Below, piece by piece: positions 22,395 through 33,360 of a stretch of DNA of 64,000 nucleotides (positions are counted from its first letter, which is position 1; the number at the start of each line of letters is the position of its first letter). The DNA is taken from assembly GCA_033239525.1 (NCBI GenBank), contig BSYO01000004.1, positions 27,752,037 through 27,816,036 on the forward strand, in the 5' to 3' direction. The DNA comes from Nepenthes gracilis (Eukaryota > Streptophyta > Magnoliopsida > Caryophyllales > Nepenthaceae). Below the pieces are notes generated by a model. The model was not told the DNA's origin, did no database searches, and saw only the letters and a list, made by a program, of their open reading frames with translations. The position numbers and the translations under genes were made by a program.

Positions 22395-23259
22395 TGTTGG
22401 GGCCCCAGATATAGAGGCCCGTAAAAGCACGGCCCGAAGGGCCCAAGTAAACCCCAAGAGAGCCCAAGAAGTCTTTGAACCGCCGGGCGGCCGGGAAGAG
22501 ACGCCCGAACTTTTCCCCTAAGGCCCCCAAGAGCTGCTTCATCTCACGAGACCACAAACCCACGAGGAACATCACAACCAGACGAGGACCGCCCGTCCAT
22601 GACCGGGAGTGCCAGCTAGCCTACTTCGCCGGTTTCCAAGAAAGACTGCAATTACTGCCAGTCGCCGTCTCAATAGGGCACGCCTGGTCAAATCAAGGCT
22701 GATATTCAAACTCTGTACGCCTGACACACTCAGATGCTGCAGCGACCGTGTCCGCATGCCACTCCACGCAACATCAGCAGCATTAAAGGGAGTCGGTGGA
22801 CCAACTCCTCAACCGCCGGATGGACGCCACGTGTCTTCTCCCCAGCTGCCTGGCTCCTCCTATAAATACTCAGCAAAGCCCCTTTCAAAGAAACAACTCT
22901 CAGGCCCAGACTTCGACCGGACACTCTCTCCTCAAGACTAACTCCCCAAAGAAGAGTAAAAAAGCTCCCTGCGAGCATAGTTTTCTTAGGAGAGAAACAC
23001 AAAGCGTGAGGCAGGGAATGGATTAACCCTCACAACTGTACTTTGTAAAATTTCCAACCTATATAGTGAAGCTCTTTCCAGGCCCTGAGCCTCGTGGTTT
23101 TTCCTCCCAGTTCACAAGGAGGTTTTCCACGTAAAAAATTCGGTCTCAATTTTCATCTCTTGTCCAACACCTCACACACTTGTGTTGCCTGGTAACCACG
23201 AATCGGACTGGACACACCCCTTATCAACGAGCCTAGATCCGCGGAACCAGAACGCAACA
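22395..23259 (+). repeat. 3' LTR of the 18322-23259 element
   Basis: 865 bp, TGTTGGGGCC...CGCAACA, collinear with the 5' LTR. CACGTG at 22828-22833 and TATAAATA at 22861-22868. Differences from the 5' LTR include small insertions near 22650 and 22815. Confidence 0.92.
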
Positions 23260-23535
23260 AAAATATTATGGTAAGATTAATTTTACTTTTTTTAGCAAGG
23301 AAAGGTTTTCATAATAAAAAGTTATTACCCCCATTTTATAGTTTATGTTAAAATTTAAGTACATGATCTGATCTATAAAAAAATTTATATCAGATAAGAC
23401 TAAAAATACAATAATAGAAATAAAGCTCATGATCCTAGGAGGCTACCAATAGCAAAAGTATCACATATTTAATAACAAAAATGTTATCTATATCATTTAC
23501 CCATAATTTATTTATAAGCTATTTTTAATATGTAT

Positions 23536-24607
23536 TGTTGGGTTCCAATATAATGGCCCATAAAGCACGGTCCAAAGAAAGGGCCCAAGAGAAAGGCCCA
23601 GAAATGTGTCAACGGCCCAAGAGGCTCAAAACTCAGGCTAACTCCTTGCGTTGGATTGGCCTACCAAGCCCGAGAACACGGGCTGATGTCCCAAAAGCTA
23701 AAGCTACAGCAAAGGTCCGAGAGGTCCCTTTAGCAAATAGGGGCTCGGGGACATCGCAAACAACAGATGATATCCAGGTACGATGACTAGAAGGAGAAGC
23801 CCGAGAACCTCAAAAGTTTCATCAGGCCTCAGATTAGTTTGAGAAGCCAAGAAAAGACAGTTAACACCCGAGAGCTGCCTTCTTCAGCAAGTCCGCAAAC
23901 TCACAAAGAGACAAGGCACGCCACACAAGGACAAGGACTATCTCACATACGGCCGAGAGCATCAACTAAGCAGCTTCGCCGATTTTCAAGAAAGCTGCAA
24001 CCACTACCAGACGCCGCCTCTACAGAGCACGCCTAGTCAAATCAAGACTGATGCCTAGAATCTACGTGCCTGACATGCTCAGGCCCTACCAGCGGCACCA
24101 GCGGCGTGTTTCCCTGTACACACCATCACTCCTGACATGGACAGCAGGGCAGGTGGACGGCTCCCTCAGGCGTTGGATGTGACCAATGGGACAGTAGGTA
24201 GCCTCTCGGCCACTTGTCAGCTGCCACGTGTCTTCTTCCCAACGGCACAATTTCTCCTATAAATACCCAGCAGAGGCTCATGTCTCAAGACTCTCTCTTG
24301 GCTCATTCTTCCTCTCTTCCTAACAAGAAGGAACAAAAGGGCAACAAAACTTCCCAACGAGAGAATTTTCTAAGGAGAGAAATACAAAACAAGAGACAAT
24401 AAAGGAATTCACTAAAAAGCTTGTACTTTGTAAAGACTTCCACTCATAGTGAAATATTTCTCAAGGTCCAGAGCCTCGTGATTTTTTCTCTCCATTAAAG
24501 AGGAGGTTTTCCACATAGAACCCGATTTTTATCTCTCTTTCTTCACATCCTACACATCAAAACACTTCATTACACTGGACTTTCAAATTTCGAAACACAA
24601 CACAACA
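23536..24607 (+). mobile_element. Solo LTR of the same family (1072 bp)
   Basis: Begins TGTTGGGTTCCAATATAATGG, close to the start of the 18322 LTR, and ends ACACAACA. Flanks TGTAT (23531-23535) and CGTAT (24608-24612) are a 5-bp duplication with one change. It keeps CACGTG at 24225-24230 and TATAAATA at 24258-24265. It lies only 271 bp past the complete element, so two independent insertions of one family hit nearly the same place. Confidence 0.82.
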
Positions 24608-24612
24608 CGTAT

Positions 24613-25316
24613 GTTTTATTTTTAAAATTTTAATGGGCTCAACATATAAAAAATAAATTATAGGTACGTGAGACAAATAGCATAAGTTTTTTATTTTTTA
24701 TTTCTAGAAGATTGCTGATATGCATTCTGAGTGTTGACCCCTAAATTTAGACTAATTAGCTTTTCCATCTACTCGGCACTTCGGCTGTCTCGTTTAATGC
24801 TGCTTTTGACGGAACCTTCGTTCTGTCTTCAACCCCCTTTTTAAAGCCTTTTTTTTTTTTTTTTGGGTGAACAATCAACACAACCGCGTAAACATTTAAC
24901 GAAGAAAATTCTTATATTTGACATTAATATACAATTTGTTTATAAATTTATATTTTTTTAATTAAAAAAATTAAAAAATTAAATATTTTTTTTTTTTATT
25001 TTTCTGATTTTTAAATATTAATATTTAAAAAATATAATTAATTTTCAAAATTTACACCATTAAATTTTAATCAAAATCCACAAATTCGAATCTTCCTTGG
25101 GATAATTGTCCTTTTTTTAAAAAAAAAGTAGACAAAGAAAACAAAAATAAACACCGCGTTCACACATTCCCACGCGGCTTCCTACGTTCGTATATATGTA
25201 TATAATCTCTCTCCGACTCACCCATTCAATCCAACGCTGACTCCGGTGCCCTCACATCGTTTCTTTCAGACGCTTCGTCAAACACTTCCCTCTCTGACCC
25301 AGCCTCTCTGTCTCCC
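24613..25316 (+). promoter_or_regulatory. Upstream region and leader of the nuclease-like gene
   Basis: AT-rich to about 25140, then a compact promoter-like stretch with a TATATATGTATATAAT TATA region at 25191-25206. A CT-rich leader (TCTCTCTCCGACTC and similar) leads to the ATG at 25317. CT-rich leaders are common in plant genes. Confidence 0.55.
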
Positions 25317-26903
25317 ATGGAAATTTCTTCTTTTCCCTTTCTTACATTCGAAGACAACTCCCTTTTTTACAGCCTCTCCCAAGAATTGGACATCGCCGAT
25401 CCAATGATCAACCCCAACAAGCGGCGGAGAACAGATGGCAGCGGCGCCCGCGATGGAGGTGGCAGTGACGATGACGAGAGTGAAGGTTTCAATAAATCAA
25501 TTGAGACGTCGTTTAAGGAGATATTGACTTCGATGATGTCGTCGGATGAGGGACAGAATCAAGAACAGGAAGATTGGTGGTTCTCTTCTGAGCAAGAAAA
25601 GGATATGCTCGAGGCCAATCCGACGCAGGAGTCGAACACAATGAAGCAGTACCACGAGTGGCTTCCGCAAATTTTCCCCGGAATCCAATTACCGTCAGAA
25701 TCCAAAAACAAGCGCGCCCGTCTAGCCAGCAACGCTCCCAACTCCACCAGGGCCGCCGTTGCTTCCGGTGACGATCAGAATCCCGACAATCTCGTACAGA
25801 AGGGAAACTCCAATCAGAGCGGCGGGAACGGCTCTGTTCATCACAAGAGGCTGTGGGTGAAGGATAGATCAAAAGATTGGTGGGAGAGGTGCAGCCACTC
25901 GGATTATCCCGAGGAGGAATTCAAACGTGATTTCCGAATGAGCAGAGCAACGTTTGACATGATATGCGACGAATTGGATTCAGTAATTACCAAGAAGGAC
26001 ACCATGCTTCGCGCTGCCATTCCGGTTAGGCAGAGAGTTGCGGTTTGCATATGGAGATTGGCGACAGGAGAACCTCTTAGGCTTATTTCGAAGAGATTTG
26101 GGCTGGGCATTTCCACCTGCCATAAATTGGTCCTCGAGGTTTGCTCTGCGATAAAGACTGTTCTGATGCCCAAGTTTCTTCTGTGGCCGGATGAGGGGCG
26201 GCTGAGGAGGATCAAGAAGGGATTCGAATCTCTCTGTGGGATACAGAATGTCGGAGGATCAATTTACACTACCCATGTCCCTATTATTGCTCCGAAGATC
26301 AGCGGGGCGGCTTATTTCAATAAGCGCCACACAGAGAGGAACCAGAAGACTAGCTACTCCATCACCGTTCAAGGTGTTGTTGACGATAAGGGTGTTTTCA
26401 ACGACATTTGTATCGGGTGGCCTGGATCCATGCCTGACGATCAGGTGCTTGGCAAGTCGGCGTTGTACCAGAGGGCGAGCGGAGGGCAATTGAAGGATGT
26501 CTGGATTGTGGGCAATTCCAGCTACTCTTTGTCGGACTGGGTTTTGGTTCCTTTCTCTCGTCCGAATTTGACTTGGACTCAGCATGCTTTCAATGAGAAG
26601 ATCGGTGAGGTGCAGAGCGTCGCGAAGCGCGCCTTCGCAAGGCTGAAAGGGAGATGGAGCTGTCTGCAGAAAAGGACGGAGGTGAAGCTGCAGGATTTGC
26701 CTGTTGTTCTTGGGGCGTGCTGCGTTTTGCATAATATCTGTGAGATAAGGAACGAGAAGATGGATCCTCAGCTCACGTTTGAGCTGTTTGACGACGAGGT
26801 GCTGCCGGAAAACAGCTTCGGATCGGCTAGTTCGGTTCAGGCCAGAGACCACATAGCTCATTATCTGTTGCATCATGGCCTTGCAGGCACGACTTTTCTT
26901 TAG
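25317..26903 (+). CDS. Domesticated Harbinger transposase (DDE_Tnp_4), nuclease-like protein
   Basis: Single-exon frame of 528 residues, ATG to TAG. Residues 1-180 are acidic and low-complexity with a basic NKRRR patch at 34-38, consistent with a nuclear protein. About 185-290 is a helical HTH-like region (WWERCSHSDYPEEEF, then RLATGEPLRLISKRFGLG). The DDE_Tnp_4 fold follows. The three catalytic acidic positions are replaced: Y317 in GSIYTTHVPI, N400 in IVGNSSY and K438 in VAKRAF. The rest of the fold is well kept (GWPGSMPDD, FARLKGRWSCLQ, VLHNIC). From memory it is closest to the Arabidopsis At5g12010/At4g29780 group. The related ALP1 protein, another catalytically altered Harbinger derivative, works with chromatin complexes. 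A binding rather than cutting role is inferred. There are no terminal inverted repeats around it. Confidence 0.9.
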   Translation: MEISSFPFLTFEDNSLFYSLSQELDIADPMINPNKRRRTDGSGARDGGGSDDDESEGFNKSIETSFKEILTSMMSSDEGQNQEQEDWWFSSEQEKDMLEANPTQESNTMKQYHEWLPQIFPGIQLPSESKNKRARLASNAPNSTRAAVASGDDQNPDNLVQKGNSNQSGGNGSVHHKRLWVKDRSKDWWERCSHSDYPEEEFKRDFRMSRATFDMICDELDSVITKKDTMLRAAIPVRQRVAVCIWRLATGEPLRLISKRFGLGISTCHKLVLEVCSAIKTVLMPKFLLWPDEGRLRRIKKGFESLCGIQNVGGSIYTTHVPIIAPKISGAAYFNKRHTERNQKTSYSITVQGVVDDKGVFNDICIGWPGSMPDDQVLGKSALYQRASGGQLKDVWIVGNSSYSLSDWVLVPFSRPNLTWTQHAFNEKIGEVQSVAKRAFARLKGRWSCLQKRTEVKLQDLPVVLGACCVLHNICEIRNEKMDPQLTFELFDDEVLPENSFGSASSVQARDHIAHYLLHHGLAGTTFL

Positions 26904-27030
26904 TAGCTGTTGTGTTTGAGATTTGTTTGTAGTTTCTTTTGTGTTTTATGTGGAGAGTAAGCCTTGATATTTTTCTCTATTGTTGTTGGAGAATTCATTG
27001 GTAAAGTAGATTTATATCTTTAGATTTTTT

Positions 27031-27100
27031 ATTCTTATATTTTTAGATATAGATAATTTTATTCTTATATTTTTAGATATAGACAGTTTTATTCTTATAT
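27031..27100 (+). repeat. 30-bp tandem repeat
   Basis: ATTCTTATATTTTTAGATAT units start at 27031 and 27061, with a partial third at 27091; the period is exactly 30 bp. Confidence 0.85.
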
Positions 27101-28275
27101 ATAATAGAGAAAAATATTTTGATCATTTAAATACGTTATATTCAAGTCACATTGGAGCTACCGCTTTTATCGATAAGTCATAATGTAGACAAATATCAAA
27201 TTATTTTATGTTGCTAAATGAATTTGAATTGTTGAGTTCTGATTGACTTTTACATTCTCCTTTTTTGTCTCCATTTTACTTTTTCAAGTTGATTACTTGC
27301 TTGATTTTCCTATTAAATTGCATTCATTGCTCAACCGATTGAAATTATGTCCCTATAGAGTATTATCTCACATCCTTTTAAAAGGTCAATATATGCAACT
27401 TTTATATCATGACATTAAAATAATTTAAAATATGTGCTATCTTACCACTTTATAAATACTTTATTATGATTTAAATTTATAATTTTTATACTATAACATG
27501 TAATATTATTGTATTATGATTCATATATTTTCCTAAAAAAATCACTTTATTGTTTATCGAATTACACTAAAATGCTTGGAAATACAAATTGCTTCAAAAG
27601 TTTGAATATTACCCTAAGAAGGTGTCTAAAAACTCCTATAGATATAATTATACTATATTTTGAATCACAATATTTCTAAACAATGTAAAACAAGTATGTT
27701 TAGTATACTTAAATTTAAAGGATTTTGTTGTAATTGTATTATTTAAAATTTTAAATATATCAGCAATCTTACTCTTTGATTCGAATTGTTAACAAGAATC
27801 AACCATTGATTAAATATAATTAAAGATTTACGCGTCCATTGAGTTTGATTTCTAATATTACATGTCTAAATTCATTTAGTATATAGTCTTTAAATTATGT
27901 ATGTAAAATTTTATCTAATCTTATAAAATAATCATGGGTATTTTTCATAACCCTAAAAAAACAGAGTATATAAAAGTATGTCAAAAGCGTTCCATGAATC
28001 GAGTTCGACTTGTTGTCGTGTAAGATAGGGAAATTATTTTTCATCAATTTGATTTTTAAAATATGTTTAATTGTTAACTTAAAATGCTAAATAATGCAAT
28101 AAAATAATTTATTGGCCGATAAGTCAAAGATCAATGACCACGGTCCCACCCTTATCATGCACTTGGTCCCTTCGCCTAATTTTTCAATGAGAACGGCAGT
28201 TTCGTGTAAGATTGCTCATCTTCTGCTTCCACCTCTAGCTCTCCTTATTTGGTACCTTTCTGCGTCAATTGCCAA

Positions 28276-28319
28276 CACGTGCTGGGGATGTTGACTATAA
28301 ACGATTTCAATGACACGTG
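28276..28319 (+). promoter_or_regulatory. Paired G-box motifs (CACGTG) without an obvious gene
   Basis: CACGTG at 28276-28281 and 28314-28319, 38 bp apart, with a TTGACT W-box-like core at 28291-28296. They lie in a 200-bp patch of balanced composition inside AT-rich DNA. No coding sequence follows. This could be a relic promoter or chance. Confidence 0.3.
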
Positions 28320-30109
28320 TAAAGGCAGCTCCGTCCATAATATTTAATTAATATTTACTAATTTATATTTGATATAAATTTAACTCTTATTTATTTATTT
28401 TTTATTGATTGTCAGTCTTATAAGCCAAAAAAATAATCATCGGATAAAAAAAATTATCTCATCACTTCTTTGATAATTTCTAATCTCAAGTGAAGTTATT
28501 GTGAAATAATTTGATTGTTTTATTTGCATGAATCAGTTAGGTATCATGGCAAGTGGCCGTTGGATGAAAATTTAACGATAATGCTTTCTATATTCTTTTA
28601 TTTTTACTTTTTTTTTCTATTTTTAAAGTAAAAATTTAAAAATTAATAAAAGTTTATTGGTGATTAACCTAAAATTTTTATAATTAATTATGAGTTTTTT
28701 TATTTTATATAAAACTAATGCTAAGATAAAAAAAAATAATGATGTTTTAAATGATAAAATTAAGAATTAAATTAGGAAAGGGAAAATATTAAAAAATATA
28801 TATATATATTTGCAACTTTTTCTTGCAGTGAGATGTTGAATGATGTGTTCTTAATAACGTAATTTTTTATTAATTTATTTATATTAACAGATTAACATGC
28901 AAATAGATGAATACCACTTAATTGATGTGTAGAGAATAATTAAGGGATTTCTTTCAAATATTTCTCACATTAAAATTCAAAAACCAATGCCTTTATTTCA
29001 ATTACCGTATAAACCCCTACACATATGATATACTAATTTTTTTGAAGAGTATTTTTCACATAATCAACCCCGAATCATATCATAAATAACACAGGCTTCA
29101 TAAAATTCAATCGAATTGTTATTTTAGTAGAACCATATTTCATTTTATCTATTTTGATAATCAAATAGTTTTATTTATATTTTAATATTATGAAAATATA
29201 TTTTCTCTATATTGTCTGATTTATATTACTATAAGAGTGGGACAAGAGAAATGAAGAAGAAGAGGGTTCATTTACCCCTTTAGATTAGGTCTAGATTTAT
29301 AATTAACCCGAGTTCGAGTTTTATACTCTTTTTTTACTGGTTATTAGTCTTTATAAATCTAATAAAATAACTATTAAAGTTATTGTTATATTTGTATTTG
29401 ACGCTATTTTTTATGTATTTTTTAGAACTTTTCATTGGCATATGAGGAAAGGGGTGACCATTTTGCTTTAGGTATCAGTTTCATATATGATTTAATATAT
29501 TTATTTTTGTTATTATTTACCATGTAAATTTATTGAGAAGTTGGACAAAATAACCTAAGAGAGGTCAATTATAAATAGATTTATATGTTAATTCTTTTTC
29601 AGGGATTTCCTTTTTCTCCATATTTATTAGAAAAGAAAATTTCTTTTTGAAATATTCATTTTCTGGCTCTCAAATTAATTTTTATAACAATTTTTAATAC
29701 ATTCAAAGTGTCTAACATAAATGTATAATCTTTATGAGATTAAAATATCATCAAAATATATGATAATACAGATTTTATACCCTATTATATGTAAAATTAA
29801 CCATATAATTTTATTTTTTTATTAACTCAATTAATATAATATGCCTTAAAAGTATAAAAAAAGTTTATATTGTTTTTATTACAACGCTTTATATTTTTAA
29901 TAATATAGTATCCAAAAAATAAATTTTATTTTAACAACTCCTACCTAAAAAAAGAAATAGGGACTTGCTATGCATTTTTTATTTTTTCCCCTCCTATCTT
30001 TATAAAACTTACGCACAAGTAAAATAAATAAAAATATTCAAAATAATTTCAATGTTATATATTTTAATTTTCAGTTGTTAAAATATATGTTTTAATTTCA
30101 GGTTCCATT

Positions 30110-31750
30110 CTGTGCTTTGAATTCGGTTTTGCCCTTATCCCTTGTGGGCTCAGAACCGCCTGTTTGATGTCCTTTTGACTCTATGCGATTTTTATTGTTT
30201 TGTATATTTGGCGATGCCATGGTTTCGTCTTCTCATCCCTGGGCGGCTGGTCTTAGTAAGTTTTTACTCCACTCCCCTCCCCCCCCAAAAAAAAAAAAAA
30301 AAATTTATACATACATATATATATGTTTTTACACTCATATATATATATATATATATTTTTGTATATCATAAAAAAAAAAAAGAAAGTGAAAGAGAGTGTG
30401 GTATTGCCTTTCTTTTCAATTGTGGCTCGGATGGGGTCCTATGCTGTTATTGCTGTAGCTTCGCGACAATTGATACATGCATTGGGTTCCCGGATGTGGT
30501 GCCTGTTTTCTTCCCCTTGCTGTTGCTGAAGCACTGTCCATTGGGCGATATGAGACCGGATGCTGCCTTACTGAGTGCATTTCCTGGTTTTTCTTCTGTT
30601 TGGCTTGGCTGTGCAGGGCGGCTGGACCATGCTGCCGTCTCTTCATAGCTGTTGAAGTGGTTGAGGCTGTAAGCTGATTTGGTTGTGACAACCTTCTGGT
30701 TGAAAAGTCCTAAATTGTGCTGGTGTTTTGTGTTGATGGATTTGCTGCAGTAGCTGGTGGGCTTGGTAGCTTGCCGGTAGTAGCCATTACATGGTGTTGC
30801 CACCGCAGGTTGCTTGGACCACTGGTAGATACCTGGGTGTGGACTGCAGTTGGTAATTGCCTGATGAGGTGAGAAGATAGGATCCGGTTTTTATTCTGAA
30901 TGAGGAGATGCTGCTGGTAGGATGCGGGTTCCATGTTCTATGCTCTAAAGTTTGATTAATGAATGTAGTTGATTTCCTCCTGCTGAGTTGGGTGTTTCTT
31001 CCTGATGCTGCTTTATGAAGGGGTTGGGTTGTCTGTCGGTATATGTGACATCAGGTGGATATTATGGATTTGAGTATGGTGTTTTGTTTGGATGAGCCTC
31101 CTTTGCGTCCGTAGAAACTGGGGTAATGGAGGCGATTTCTGGCCCTGCACTGCTGAAGGTTGATGCTGCTGGTCTTGAGCAGTTGTCTCCGAGGATGCAG
31201 TTGCTGGATTAGCTGTGATGTTGTGCGATTTGGTGATGCAAAGGATAAGAGAAGCGAGTGCTGCTGTCGAGACAATGGCTGGTTTCAATTGCGTCTGAAG
31301 TGGTTCTGGGGCTGCTGTCATGATGATGCTAATGTATTGTATGAGATTAGTGCTCCTAGCCATGTGCATCGTTGCGGTGTTGATGCCCAGAGTGCTATGC
31401 TGATGCTGTGATGAAATCCCAATGCTGGCGCATTGATGCAGTCACCCAGCTGTGTTCTTAGTTAACCTGCTGCCGTGCTGCTGTATGCTACTGATAATGT
31501 AATTCAGTTTCTGCCTTGCAATGCTGCTGAATGCTGCTGCGAATTTAATTCTGCTGCAGGCCCTCCTATGCTACAGATTGCTGTCGATATTTTTCTTCTA
31601 TTGCTGCCCCTGTTTATTATCACTAGAGATTTTGGGGGGCATGTTTTTATCAACTTTGAATCTCATTAGGTTTGTGATGGTTTACTTTGAAAAATGACGT
31701 TCTTCTTGCAGGACTTGTTTTTTTTTATTTTATGTTGGGTTGTACCACGG
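30110..31750 (+). other. TGCTG-rich, GC-richer island, possibly a non-LTR element 3' end
   Basis: An abrupt change from AT-rich DNA to T/G-rich sequence with very many TGCTG and GGTTG words. It contains a C/A homopolymer and TA-repeat segment at 30270-30370, and ends with a T-run and the conserved-looking stretch TTGTACCACGGTGCTCGGGG at 31740-31759. Open frames on both strands are compositional and carry no domain. The low-complexity 3' UTR style would fit a truncated plant LINE inserted in + orientation, but no RT sequence is present to prove it. Confidence 0.3.
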
Positions 31751-32999
31751 TGCTCGGGGTATACCCTAGTGTTTATATTTTTTCTCCAAGTTGAAAAAAA
31801 ACTTGAAAAAAAAACATTAGCTTTATAATTATTTTCTTTTTTAATATAATTTTACTTACTTACCAAATATATATATATATATTAATTTTTATCGTTAACA
31901 CTTATTTAAGTTAAATGTGCTCTATATAAAAACAAATCAAAATAATTACACTCTAAATCATATATTTATATTGATGAATGTGATACAAAATAAAAATTGA
32001 AGCATAAAAAATTAAACTGCAACTCACTTTGAATTTAGGTGAAATTTTATACTATATAATTAATACTACAATTTGAAAATTGATAAAAAAAAATTAACAA
32101 CAAATGAAAAAGAAAAATGCAAATAGTTAAATATATTATGAGTAATTTAAAATCGAGCTCGATAAGCAATGTTCTTTTGAATTTTAATGGTTAAAAAGTT
32201 AAAAATATTATTTGATTGTCCCATTTATTTGTATTATATTCTTTGTATGTATGACTTATTAAATTAAAAAAAAATTAAAAATAAACTACAAAGTAGGTTT
32301 AGAATATGAGTTTAAAAAATAAATTATAAATAAATAGGAGGTTTAATATTTATCAGTTAGGAAAGTTCCAAGTTAATGTTTCTATGTTATCTCTTTGAAT
32401 ATTTTATAATGTACTCAAGTAATATAATATTAATTCATTTATGTATTGTAGTGGACCTAAACAAAAATTTATATTATTTTAAATATATTTTAAAAAATAT
32501 TCATGTGATATCTTTTAACATCTATGTGCTAATATATAATATTATGGTTTAATGTGTACCTAAAGTTTGAATCATAATTTAAATAAATTCAGATCAAATT
32601 ATTAAATATTCTATTCATATCTTACACACTAAAGTAATAAATAATAATTTAAGACTCGTTCTCTGATATATTTTTTAATGGTCAAGTTAGTAAATTTTTT
32701 TAAAAAAATATGGAAGAGATTATGAGAATGAGAATGAAAGATGAAGGATTTGACTTTGTATTTTACAGAAAAATAAATGTGCCAGATGACTTAATTATGT
32801 CCTTACATTTTAACTTTTGACCTTCTTTTAGGGAAAGTGAGCATATTTGTAGTCATGTCGTCAATTAATGATAATTTTTTTAAGAAAAATAATTAATCAT
32901 GATTTAAATAATTAAATTAATTAAAAACTGATTAATTAACTATATTCTATATGTTCTAATTATAGAGTTTTATGGAGGTAACTCAACTGATAATAATAA

Positions 33000-33360
33000 G
33001 TAGTGGACATTAGTTAGGAGACTATTGCCTAAACTAACTGTAGCAATATATATTGCTTACTTAGTTAAACCGCTTCATTGGCCTAACCGCTCGATTTGGT
33101 TAACTGTTCGATTCGATTAATTGTTCTATTTGTCATTCAGATATCCATCTATTTGGGCTAATAACCTAATTTTTTTGTGACCATTCAGCTAGTCGATCAC
33201 TTAATTGTCCATCAAATTTTAATTCATTTTGAGTAAATTTGAGTCAATATAGGATATGTTCTTCAAACTTGAACAAAAGGAGCCGATAATACTCTCTTTT
33301 TTTCTAGGCTTACTATTCATTGGCTTGCTATACTAATTTATCAAGTTAGCCCTATTGAGG
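33000..33360 (+). repeat. Dispersed repeat copy (partner at about 40850-41075)
   Basis: Shares ordered segments with 40850-41075: TAACCTAAT..TTTTT.GTGACCATTCAG, then TTTTAATT..TTTTGA, then TTCTAGGCTTACTATTCATTGGCTTG.TATACT and CAAGTTAGCCCTATT. Similarity is moderate and in the same orientation. No ends were defined. Confidence 0.45.

Larger units (their letters stand above)
18322..23259 (+). mobile_element. Non-autonomous LTR retrotransposon, Tat-like, 4938 bp
   Basis: Complete element with LTRs at 18322-19161 and 22395-23259. Perfect 5-bp target duplications AAAAT lie at 18317-18321 and 23260-23264. The primer-site-like TTGGCGCCGTCTGTGGG directly follows the 5' LTR, and a short purine tract CATGGGGGCTA precedes the 3' LTR. 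The 3.2-kb interior has a gag-N-like remnant, degenerate repeats and an antisense ORF, but no protease, RT, RNase H or integrase. Its order (gag front, post-pol region, antisense ORF) looks like an autonomous Tat element from which the pol segment was deleted. It would need enzymes from a relative to move. LTR lengths differ by 25 bp with several indels, so the insertion is not very recent. Confidence 0.92.
26904..30105. other. AT-rich intergenic DNA
   Basis: Probable 3' UTR of the nuclease-like gene for the first 100-200 bp, then low-complexity AT-rich sequence. No gene seen. Listed separately are a 30-bp tandem repeat and a small balanced-composition patch with two G-boxes. Confidence 0.65.

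Noticed and set aside
26259..26876. A 205-codon minus-strand open frame
   Set aside because: It is antisense to the nuclease-like gene and has no motif; the + strand frame explains the sequence.
30142..30803. Open frames of 91-168 codons on both strands in the TGCTG-rich island
   Set aside because: They include homopolymer and TA-repeat translations and lack conserved motifs; they are compositional.
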